A DNA stretch of 64,000 nt, from contig JAGQUX010000002.1 of NCBI GenBank assembly GCA_020438215.1, forward strand, positions 96,976-160,975, given 5' to 3'. This document shows, piece after piece, positions 41,436-48,362 of the stretch. Under the pieces are notes generated by a model. It saw only the letters and a program-made list of their open reading frames with translations. It had not been told where the DNA came from and did no database searches. Made by a program: the position numbers and the translations under genes. This DNA comes from Armatimonadota bacterium (GTDB lineage: Bacteria > Armatimonadota > Fimbriimonadia > Fimbriimonadales > Fimbriimonadaceae). The first letter of the stretch is position 1; each line of letters opens with the position of its first letter.

Positions 41436-42148
41436 TGTGCGGGCGATTTGCATTCAAAAATGTCCAACTCCTTCTTAAGGAGTTTGGGGTGGATGCTCCG
41501 CCGGATTTCGGCAAACTTGGGCCAGAGTTTGCCGAACTTTCGTCATCGGATCGGTATAACATCGCCCCGACTCAACCAGTGATTGCGATTGCTGTAAGGG
41601 ATGGCAAGAAGCAGGCTGGCTTTTATCAATGGGGGCTGGTGCCTTCTTGGGCGAGCGACCCTAGTATTGGGCAGAAGCTCATCAATGCACGGGGGGAGAC
41701 TCTAGCAGAAAAGCCATCTTTTCGCGGGGCGTATAAGTACCACCGGTGCGTGGTTCCGGCATCCGGGTTTTATGAATGGAAGGGTGCGCGGGGCAGCAAG
41801 CAACCGTGCTTTATTGAGCGACGTGATAGGCGTCCACTCGCATTTGCGGGGTTGTACGAAATCTGGGAGCGCGGCGAAGGGTATCTCGAGACAGTTTCCA
41901 TTGTCACAACGGAAGCCAACGACTTGCTGAGTGAATTGCATCACCGGATGCCGGTGATCCTCGATGAGGGGAATGTGGATCGCTGGATTGATCCGCGGAC
42001 GCCTGGCTCACCAAACTTGAATTCGCTCATCCGACCCTATCCCAGTGAAAAGATGCGTTTCTATCCGGTGAGTGCGGCGGTTGGGAATGTCCAGAATGAT
42101 GGGCCGGAACTGTTGGTTCCAGTTGGAACCAACAGTTTATTCGACTGA
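41435..42148 (+). CDS. SRAP (YedK/HMCES-like) abasic-site processing protein
   Basis: Forms a covalent DNA-protein crosslink with abasic sites in single-stranded DNA through the N-terminal Cys2, which is exposed after Met removal (MCGRFAF). Other family residues are present: RYNIAPTQPV, NARGET (Asn of the active site), GFYEWKG (catalytic Glu) and LHHRMPVIL (His). At 237 residues it is of normal length. It overlaps the stop of the preceding secreted-protein gene but is unlikely to be functionally linked to it. No ribosome binding site of its own is visible. Confidence 0.95.
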   Translation: MCGRFAFKNVQLLLKEFGVDAPPDFGKLGPEFAELSSSDRYNIAPTQPVIAIAVRDGKKQAGFYQWGLVPSWASDPSIGQKLINARGETLAEKPSFRGAYKYHRCVVPASGFYEWKGARGSKQPCFIERRDRRPLAFAGLYEIWERGEGYLETVSIVTTEANDLLSELHHRMPVILDEGNVDRWIDPRTPGSPNLNSLIRPYPSEKMRFYPVSAAVGNVQNDGPELLVPVGTNSLFD

Positions 42149-43327
42149 ATCGAGCGTGAGGATTGTTGAAGGTCGCTTCTTGCGCCGTTTTACCTTCACA
42201 GGGATTAGCGGCTTCATTTTGATCATCCGCCCGAAACAGATCAGTTTGTCTCCGCCTTGGAGCACAAAGTCTGGCTTAGGATTGGAAACGGCGTGTTCGT
42301 CGCGGATAACGGTCAGCACGATGATGTCTTGATCGCGGAGATCGGATTCAGCGATGGATCGGCCATCGTATTCCGGGGTTTCAGGGACAAGGAGCTCGGC
42401 GACGCCGTAACCGCTTTGGAGGGTCAGACGTTCGCGGACGTCAAGCTCTGGGTAGGCGACTTGTTCGGCAATGTAATCGATCACTTCACCAGCTACGTCG
42501 ATGCCTGTGCAGGTTTCGATCCCTTCCAAGCCCGGCGAGGAGTTCACTTCGATGACTTGCGGGCCGTCCTGTGATTCCAGCATATCAACACCGGCAACCC
42601 GGAGGCCAAGAATCTTGGTGGCGCGGATGGCGGTCCTTTCGTAATCGCGAGTCAGCTCAACAGGTTCAGCGCGTCCCCCTCGGTGGATGTTAGAGCGGAA
42701 CTCCTGGCCCTGGGCGACACGACGCATTGCCGCAACGACTCGATCTCCCACAACAAATGCACGAATATCTTTGCCTTTGGATTCGGCAACAAATTTTTGG
42801 ATGAGAACGTTCTGGTTTGCGCCTTGGAGGGTTTCGATGATTGCCTCGGCAATCTTCTGGCTTTCGGCGAGGATGACACCAACACCTTGCGTCCCTTCCA
42901 TCAGTTTGATAATAACGGGGGCTCCGCCAACTCGCTCAATCGCGGGAAGGATATCGCGGCGGTCACGAACGAAACTGGTGGGAGCAAGGCCAATATCGTA
43001 TCGCGAAAGGATTTGCATGCTCCGTAATTTATCGCGGCTGTTGCTGATGCCATTGGCAGTATTGGCACAGAAAACACCCATCTGTTGGAACTGCCGCACG
43101 ACGGATGTCCCGAACGGAGTGATGGAGGCTCCGATGCGGGGAATGACGGCATCGTAGGTGCTGAGGTGCCGACCACGGTAGAAGAGATCCGGAGCTTCTT
43201 GCTCAATAAGAAGTGAGAACTTAAGAGTGTCCAATACAAGGGCTCGGTGACCCCGTTGGATGGCGGCTTCTTTCAGGCGACGCGTGCTGTACGCGTTGCG
43301 ATTGCGGCTCAGGATAGCGACTTTCAT
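42137..43327 (-). CDS. rimK: RimK-type ATP-grasp ligase fused to a TrkA-C-like domain, 396 aa
   Basis: RimK enzymes add glutamate residues to proteins, classically the C-terminus of ribosomal protein S6. The ATP-grasp part covers about residues 1-290: MKVAILSRNRNAYSTRRL, DAVIPRIGASITPFG, NSRDKLRSMQIL, VIIKLMEGTQGVGV, DIRAFVVGDRVVAAM and VIEVNSSPGLEGIE. The remaining 100 residues (AELLVPETPEYDGRSIAESD through VLQGGDKLICFG) match the TrkA-C/RCK-C fold seen in K+ channel regulators, where it binds ligands such as nucleotides. Typical RimK has about 300 residues, so this is an extended form. ATG 43327 is one base after the stop of the RimB-like gene, indicating translational coupling. The longer ORF start at 43393 is not favoured. 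Confidence 0.88.
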   Translation of the reverse strand: MKVAILSRNRNAYSTRRLKEAAIQRGHRALVLDTLKFSLLIEQEAPDLFYRGRHLSTYDAVIPRIGASITPFGTSVVRQFQQMGVFCANTANGISNSRDKLRSMQILSRYDIGLAPTSFVRDRRDILPAIERVGGAPVIIKLMEGTQGVGVILAESQKIAEAIIETLQGANQNVLIQKFVAESKGKDIRAFVVGDRVVAAMRRVAQGQEFRSNIHRGGRAEPVELTRDYERTAIRATKILGLRVAGVDMLESQDGPQVIEVNSSPGLEGIETCTGIDVAGEVIDYIAEQVAYPELDVRERLTLQSGYGVAELLVPETPEYDGRSIAESDLRDQDIIVLTVIRDEHAVSNPKPDFVLQGGDKLICFGRMIKMKPLIPVKVKRRKKRPSTILTLDSVE

Positions 43328-43328
43328 G

Positions 43329-43748
43329 TTATTCAGTGAGGTGGGTTTTGCCGGCGTCGACAAGGAAAGTGTGCTCAAGGGCTTGGCGTCCAACGAGCAT
43401 TCTGCGGAGCATTCTTTTGCGAGATGTTAAGGTGAGCTCGATGACTTTGCTGACTCCGCCCAGAACCATTGTGGTTTGCACCACATAGCGGTGGGTTTTG
43501 GTTCCGGTGGAGGATTTCACCACGACATCCCGGACGATTTTTTCGGTGATTGTGACGCGCTTGTTGGGGTTGCGGCGGCTCATCACAACATCAAACTGGA
43601 TGTGGTTGTCGTCAAGCGGTTGGAGGTTTTCGACGTGGATCGAGCTGGTTTTCGCGCCCGTGTCGATCTTGGCGACCAGGGTTTTTATTCCCCAATCGGG
43701 GAGGGAAACTGTTTCCAGCCACCCAACAGTCGTCATCTTTTCCGCCAT
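43329..43748 (-). CDS. rimB: RimB-like retropepsin-family (ATP-dependent zinc) protease
   Basis: 139 residues. The motif KIDTGAKTSSIHVENLQ (D-T-G-A-K/R-T-S) near residue 27 is the aspartic-protease-like signature of the PF05618 family, which is often next to rimK and is called RimB. The C-terminal half (RRMLVGRQALEHTFLVDAGK) is the second conserved segment. In Pseudomonas, RimB acts with RimK in controlling S6 glutamation. Here it directly precedes the RimK fusion with only one base between stop and start. TACAAT lies ten bases upstream of the ATG. Confidence 0.85.
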   Translation of the reverse strand: MAEKMTTVGWLETVSLPDWGIKTLVAKIDTGAKTSSIHVENLQPLDDNHIQFDVVMSRRNPNKRVTITEKIVRDVVVKSSTGTKTHRYVVQTTMVLGGVSKVIELTLTSRKRMLRRMLVGRQALEHTFLVDAGKTHLTE

Positions 43749-43766
43749 GTAACGAGTGATTGTAAC

Positions 43767-44645
43767 TTATCTGGCGGCAAGAATGGATGCGCCAAGGGAT
43801 TCGAGTTTTTCGGCGATGGGAACGGACTCGTGGACACGGATTCTTCGCGTTGATTTGAGCGAAAGCTGAGCGATTTTCTCCATGTTGCCACCGGGAGAGA
43901 TGGAGATGAAATCAATATTCTTGGCAAGCCCCGCGACAATGCGATCTCGCATTCGATTTGAGTTGCGGTGGTAGCTCTTGATCGGGTTGATGAAAGTGAC
44001 GGCGAGGTCGGTTTGACGATCGAATTCGTAACGCCATAAGCGAGCGGCGGCGAATGGTTCGTTCCGGAGAGTGTCTCCAAGGGCGTCGAACAGGCCAGTA
44101 TCAAAGACCATCGTGCGTGGGGCTCCGTAGCGGAGGGCGGTGACGGCTGATCGCTGATAGGTGGGGGTGTCGTGCCCGGAAACAAGTGATCGCCCATTGA
44201 AGATGTGCTCTTCGGTGCAGGCTTCTATGGTGCGGAGAGCGTCTTCATCTGGGTTGCGGGAGGCGAGAACGGCAAAGGTTTCGCTTTGGAGAAGACGCGT
44301 GTTCCCGAAGAGGTAAAGAACGCCAGGGGGATCGGGATCAAGGGATTCGATGATGCGGGGGTAATGGGCGTCCGCGGCGGTGACCACGTGAATTTGGAAC
44401 GGGGCAAGCTTGGCTTCTAGCTCATCGGCTTGAGCCATCCATTCATCGCGGTGGGTGACCCATTTCGTTGCGGTTTGGGGCTTGATCTTGTATTCTTCAT
44501 GCAGGGATTCGACGCCAAGCCGGAGAAACTCATCGATTTTTCGCCCGAGAAGATCGTTGCGAGTGTGGATGCGGGTGATTGTTTTTGCACCGATGCCGGG
44601 GCACTCGGCAAGAGCGAGAGTGAGCTTCCGGCGGGTGATTGACAT
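43767..44645 (-). CDS. divergent DprA/Smf-like protein, 292 aa
   Basis: Domain order fits DprA: an N-terminal helix-hairpin-helix-like part (RKLTLALAECPGIGAKTI), then HYPRIIESLDPDPPGVLYLFGNTRLL, which matches the family YP-x-x-L-x-x-x-x-D-P-P-x-x-L-x-x-x-G, and a Rossmann-like domain. The usual motifs are altered: AVLASRNPDED instead of a VGSR/VGTR motif, SGHDTPTYQRSA instead of G(I/A)D-x-x-AH, and RDRIVAGLAKNIDFISISPGGN in place of the RNR-I-x-x-LS segment with SGSL. DprA loads RecA on incoming DNA in transformation; a related DNA-binding or nucleotide-binding role is possible. It may be a paralogue rather than the true dprA. Confidence 0.7.
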   Translation of the reverse strand: MSITRRKLTLALAECPGIGAKTITRIHTRNDLLGRKIDEFLRLGVESLHEEYKIKPQTATKWVTHRDEWMAQADELEAKLAPFQIHVVTAADAHYPRIIESLDPDPPGVLYLFGNTRLLQSETFAVLASRNPDEDALRTIEACTEEHIFNGRSLVSGHDTPTYQRSAVTALRYGAPRTMVFDTGLFDALGDTLRNEPFAAARLWRYEFDRQTDLAVTFINPIKSYHRNSNRMRDRIVAGLAKNIDFISISPGGNMEKIAQLSLKSTRRIRVHESVPIAEKLESLGASILAAR

Positions 44646-44657
44646 GGTCGTGAAATC

Positions 44658-45410
44658 TTAGCTTTTAGCGAGTTTGACGGCGGTGCGGAGCAGGATATCA
44701 ACGACGGTCTGACCACGCGTTTGCATAACATCGGTGACTTCGCCGTGGTGGAGTTCTTGACCGCTCATTCCTGCGGCTGAGTTCGTGACTACAGCCAGGC
44801 ATCCGTAGGGGACTTCAAGCTCGCGAAGGGCGATGGCCTCGGTGCTGGCGGTCATGCCAACTAGATCAGCCCCCATTGTTCGCATCATGCGGATTTCGGC
44901 AGGGGTTTCATAACGAGGGCCGTCGTTGCAGAGATAGGTGGAGTGCGGCTGGACATGTTCTCCTAATTCGTTCGCAGCGGCGAGGATGTTTTGATCGAGT
45001 GGCAAAGGGTGAGTGAAATCGCGGTGTTCCACGGTGCGGTCGAACATTGTGGTGCGGCGGCAAGAGAGGTCGAGGAAATCGGTGACCACGCAGAAACTTC
45101 CGACGGGCCATTCATCGCGGAGGCACCCAACGGCAGCACTACTCAGAACACCTTTGACGCCCAGGTTTTTGAGGGCTTGAGCGGTAGCGCGATAGTTCAC
45201 TTTGTGGGGAGGCACTTTGTGACCGGAGGCGTGGCGTTGGACGAGAAGGAGGTTGACGCCTTCGTGTTCCAGAGTCAGGCCGCGCATATTGCCGTATTGA
45301 GTGGGAAGCAGAAATTTTTTGCCTCCTAGCTTGGCGAGTCGGGGGCCAACACCGGTTCCCCCTACGATGGCAACATCCACATTCGGCACGAGATGAGGAT
45401 ACCGCGCCAT
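44658..45410 (-). CDS. MTAP/PNP-family purine nucleoside phosphorylase (probably methylthioadenosine/-inosine)
   Basis: Phosphorolysis of methylthioadenosine or methylthioinosine in methionine salvage. Phosphate site GGTGVG near the start, RHASGHKVPPHKVNYRA, SSAAVGCLRDEWPVG, NDGPRYETPAEIRMM and the substrate region VGMTASTEAIALRELEVPYG followed by VVTNSAAGM. The NSAAG segment resembles bacterial MTIP more than human MTAP, so I leave the exact substrate open. 250 residues from ATG 45410; a slightly shorter GTG start (45389) is possible. Divergent from the beta-CASP gene with only 11 bases between the start codons. Confidence 0.87.
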   Translation of the reverse strand: MARYPHLVPNVDVAIVGGTGVGPRLAKLGGKKFLLPTQYGNMRGLTLEHEGVNLLLVQRHASGHKVPPHKVNYRATAQALKNLGVKGVLSSAAVGCLRDEWPVGSFCVVTDFLDLSCRRTTMFDRTVEHRDFTHPLPLDQNILAAANELGEHVQPHSTYLCNDGPRYETPAEIRMMRTMGADLVGMTASTEAIALRELEVPYGCLAVVTNSAAGMSGQELHHGEVTDVMQTRGQTVVDILLRTAVKLAKS

Positions 45411-45421
45411 ACTTGTAGGTG

Positions 45422-46807
45422 ATGGCAACAAGCATCACGTTTCATGGCGCGGCGGGCACGGTGACTGGCTCTCGGCATTTGTTGGAGATTGAGGGCAAGA
45501 AAGTCTTGGTGGATTGCGGGCTGTTCCAGGGGCCGCGACACATCCGCGAGAAGAACTGGGAGCCGTTCCCGGTTGATCCCCATGAAATTGATGCGATTAT
45601 CTTGACTCACGCGCACACCGACCACATTGGGTTCTTGCCGCGATTGGTGAAGCTGGGCTATCGCGGGCCGGTGTATGCAACTCGGGGAACGATTGGTCTC
45701 TGCCGGGTGAGCTTGCCGGATTCTGGACGGTTGCAAGAAGAACAAGCGCGGTTCATGAACAAGCACCAGCTGACCAAGCATGATCCTGCTTTGCCGTTGT
45801 ATTCGGAAGCGGATTCCTACGACGCTTTGAAATTGCTGAAACCACTTCACTATTTTGAGTTCAAAGAGTTGCCGGGCAAAGCGCAGTTTCGGTTCATGCC
45901 GGCGGGGCATATTTTGGGTTCGGCTTATGCTGAGATTTACTTTGAGAATGGCGAGCGGATTCTCATGGGTGGCGATTTGGGACGCTATGATCGCCCGATA
46001 ATCAAAGATCCGACGGCGGTCGATTTTTCTGAGTATTTGGTGATTGAATCGACTTATGGGAATCGGGTGCATAGCAATCGGGATGCGAAGGCGGAGCTCC
46101 GCGAGATTGTCAAGCGGGGATATCGTGATGGGTCGGTGATTCTTGTGCCGAGTTTTGCGATTGGCCGCACCCAAGAACTGCTTTGGTATCTGCATGAGCT
46201 AGAGATGGAAGGTGAACTTCCAGATATGCCGATCTATGTGGATTCGCCGATGGCGAGTAAGACCACACTTCTCTACCAAGAGATGGATGAAGACCACGAT
46301 TACGACATGAAAGTGGACTTGAGCGAAGGGAATTCGCCGTTCCGCGAAGATATGGTCAAGATCATTCGCGACCGGGAGATGTCCAAGGAGTTGAACTATG
46401 CGAAGGGGCCATTCATGGTGATTGCGGGGAGCGGGATGTGTACAGGCGGACGGATTCTCCACCACTTGAAAGCGCATATCGAAAATGAGAATACGATCAT
46501 TGTCTTTACTGGTTATCAGGCAGAAGGGACGCTCGGGCGAGACATCCAGAATGGTGATCCAGAAGTGAAGATTTTCCGTGGTGTTCATCCGGTGAATGCT
46601 CAGATTGAGACGCTGGATATGCTTTCTGCCCACGCTGATTCTGTTGAGATGCTGAACTGGTTAAAAGGGTTCAAGGAAGCTCCCAAGAAAACATTCATTG
46701 TTCATGGTGAGCCGGATGCTGCCTTGGCTTTACAACAGAAGATTAGTGAGCAGTTGGGTTGGGATACAGTGATCCCTGCGCAAGGCGACAAGTTTGATTT
46801 GAACTAA
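45422..46807 (+). CDS. beta-CASP metallo-beta-lactamase RNA nuclease
   Basis: A CPSF73/RNase J-like nuclease of 461 residues. The zinc motifs are LTHAHTDHIGFL (HxHxDH), AGHILGSA and GGDLGRYDRP; the beta-CASP motifs are ESTYGNRVH (motif A/4), GSGMCTGGRILHHL (motif B) and SAHADSVEMLNWL with VHGEPDA (motif C). The arrangement is that of the bacterial MBL-fold exonuclease group (YSH1/COG1236). It is probably active in RNA processing. An in-frame GTG at 45419 lies directly before the ATG. CATACT lies eight bases before the ATG. Confidence 0.93.
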   Translation: MATSITFHGAAGTVTGSRHLLEIEGKKVLVDCGLFQGPRHIREKNWEPFPVDPHEIDAIILTHAHTDHIGFLPRLVKLGYRGPVYATRGTIGLCRVSLPDSGRLQEEQARFMNKHQLTKHDPALPLYSEADSYDALKLLKPLHYFEFKELPGKAQFRFMPAGHILGSAYAEIYFENGERILMGGDLGRYDRPIIKDPTAVDFSEYLVIESTYGNRVHSNRDAKAELREIVKRGYRDGSVILVPSFAIGRTQELLWYLHELEMEGELPDMPIYVDSPMASKTTLLYQEMDEDHDYDMKVDLSEGNSPFREDMVKIIRDREMSKELNYAKGPFMVIAGSGMCTGGRILHHLKAHIENENTIIVFTGYQAEGTLGRDIQNGDPEVKIFRGVHPVNAQIETLDMLSAHADSVEMLNWLKGFKEAPKKTFIVHGEPDAALALQQKISEQLGWDTVIPAQGDKFDLN

Positions 46808-46808
46808 T

Positions 46809-46847
46809 AATGAACCTTATGGTTGGTTATCAACCATAAGGTTCATT
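46809..46847. terminator. 17-bp bidirectional hairpin between convergent genes
   Basis: Arms 46809-46825 and 46831-46847 are perfectly complementary (AATGAACCTTATGGTTG on the left) with a 5-base loop GTTAT. It starts two bases after the nuclease stop and lies just before the anti-sigma gene end at 46851. AT-rich without long T-runs, it can still act in both directions. Confidence 0.78.
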
Positions 46848-46850
46848 TGC

Positions 46851-47576
46851 TCATAGAGTTGCGTAGATTCGATTGGGGGTGCGCTGTGCTGCCGCCTCCG
46901 CGACTTTCCAACGGCCTTCTGCGGTGCCGCCTTTCACGACGAACACGGTGTGATCCACGCAGTACCAGCCCACTCCGTCTTTCATTTCGTAGAACTCTTT
47001 GTTGCCGACTTTCTTAGGGCGGACACCTTCGAAAGTGTTTTCTTCATGGCGGCCGTACATGGTGTATTCCTGACCATCTAGGGTGAATTTATACGCCATC
47101 CAGCAGTGCCCAACATCATAGCCATCGAACTCGGCATTGATGCAATCAAGATCGACGATTGGCGCGCTAGAGCCAAGTGTGCTCACGATCTGCTGAGTAG
47201 CGTGCTTGGGGTCGTGATCATGGACGCTGGCTACCAGTCCGCTTTTGACGAGATCGACTTCACGTGCAGCGGTGGGTTTTGGCATCATGAAGGAGAACGC
47301 AATTGCGGCTATGATTGCCGCCGCACCTACTTGAGTCAGCCGGCGCAGGTTGGTAGATCGTGTTCCTGATCGGGCGACAAACCGGAGTGTTTCGTTGAGG
47401 CGATCAGTCGGGACATGCTCGCCCAAAACCTCTGACTTGGATTGTTCAATCAGGGCTTTGAGGCCATCGAGCTCGCGCTGGGCCGCCGGATTGGAGGCAA
47501 GATATTGCTCAGCTTGGGTGCGGATTTCTGCATCCATCGAGCCATCAAGATAGGCTTGCCAGTCGAACTTTTGCAT
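46851..47576 (-). CDS. anti-sigma factor-like membrane protein, 241 aa
   Basis: The N-terminal 80 residues (LDGSMDAEIRTQAEQYLASNPAAQRELDGL) form the helical anti-sigma domain typical of regulators that hold ECF factors, here without zinc ligands. One membrane helix (VGAAAIIAAIAFSFMM) follows at about residues 85-100, then an extracytoplasmic domain of 130 residues with four to five beta strands and two Cys (DLDCINAEFDG and GVGWYCVDH). It directly follows the sigma factor, and the stop of the latter touches its start. It would release the sigma factor on an envelope signal. Confidence 0.82.
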   Translation of the reverse strand: MQKFDWQAYLDGSMDAEIRTQAEQYLASNPAAQRELDGLKALIEQSKSEVLGEHVPTDRLNETLRFVARSGTRSTNLRRLTQVGAAAIIAAIAFSFMMPKPTAAREVDLVKSGLVASVHDHDPKHATQQIVSTLGSSAPIVDLDCINAEFDGYDVGHCWMAYKFTLDGQEYTMYGRHEENTFEGVRPKKVGNKEFYEMKDGVGWYCVDHTVFVVKGGTAEGRWKVAEAAAQRTPNRIYATL

Positions 47577-48142
47577 TAGTTTGAGCCTCCTTCGAATTGG
47601 ATTTTGGAGGCGAGTCGTTCGCGGAGCATTGTGCGGGCGCGGAAGAGTCTGCTTCGCACCGTGCCGATGGGCACATCCATTGCTTCGGCGGCTTCTTCGT
47701 AAGACATATCTTCAACATCACAAAACTGGACGGCGAGGCGGTAAATCTCAGGCAGTGTCTCCAATGCTTCGAGAACTGATCCCGCTTGGATTTTCCAGGA
47801 GACTTCATCCCAGAAGGGGGCATCGGGGACTTCCCAGTTATCGGATTCGTCCAGGGAGATGGTTTCTTTTGATCCGCGGAGATCAAGGAGTCGCTCATTA
47901 CGCAGGATACGGATCAGCCAGCTTCGAAGGTGCTGCCCATCGAACCGATCCCAGGCTCGAAATGCCTTGAGGAGCGTCATTTGTACTACGTCTTCGGCTT
48001 CCTCGTTTGTACAGCCCATTCGCTTTGCGACGCGATACAGAACGGGAAGTTCTGGCTGGACGCAGGCTTCGAAATCATTTGGCTTTCGAAACCAGCTGAA
48101 TGCGCGCTCCTTGGTTGGCGATGCGGGGATCGTCAGAAACAT
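47576..48142 (-). CDS. ECF-type RNA polymerase sigma factor
   Basis: 188 residues. Region 2 (AEDVVQMTLLKAFRAWDRFDGQHLRSWLIRILRN) binds the -10 element and core polymerase; region 4 (LPEIYRLAVQFCDVEDMSYEEAAEAMDVPIGTVRSRLFRARTMLRERL) is the helix-turn-helix for the -35 element. No region 1 or 3, as expected for an ECF factor. Followed immediately by its likely anti-sigma factor. A GGAAC sequence (48181-48177, minus strand) upstream resembles an ECF -35 motif, but no matching -10 was found, so autoregulation is only possible. Confidence 0.92.
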   Translation of the reverse strand: MFLTIPASPTKERAFSWFRKPNDFEACVQPELPVLYRVAKRMGCTNEEAEDVVQMTLLKAFRAWDRFDGQHLRSWLIRILRNERLLDLRGSKETISLDESDNWEVPDAPFWDEVSWKIQAGSVLEALETLPEIYRLAVQFCDVEDMSYEEAAEAMDVPIGTVRSRLFRARTMLRERLASKIQFEGGSN

Positions 48143-48341
48143 CTTGCTTACTCATAATGTTCGGTTTGGCAATAGAGTTCCCTCGGACGGTGGGCCCTGG
48201 AAGGGAAATGAGGGGAGATTCACTAGGAATTCATCTTTGAGCCTTGAAAAAGCGGGAATTTGCACAATTTCAAGGGGGTTGGGGGGATGATGATTTGATT
48301 GTCCTCTGTCGAAAATTTAGTTGCAAGGGAAACGAATTTCG

Positions 48342-48353
48342 TTTTTTTTTTTT
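48342..48353 (+). repeat. 12-T homopolymer in the leader of the GGDEF gene
   Basis: Twelve consecutive T's end nine bases before the ATG at 48363, in the position normally taken by the ribosome binding site. Such tracts can vary in length by slippage and change expression. If translation began at an upstream TTG (48321) it would encode Phe repeats, which is unlikely. Confidence 0.6.
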
Positions 48354-48362
48354 GAAAATCTG

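Noticed and set aside
48143..48200. ECF autoregulated promoter (GGAAC) before the sigma factor gene
   Set aside because: GGAAC is present, but no plausible -10 motif at the right distance was found, so it is not listed as a feature.
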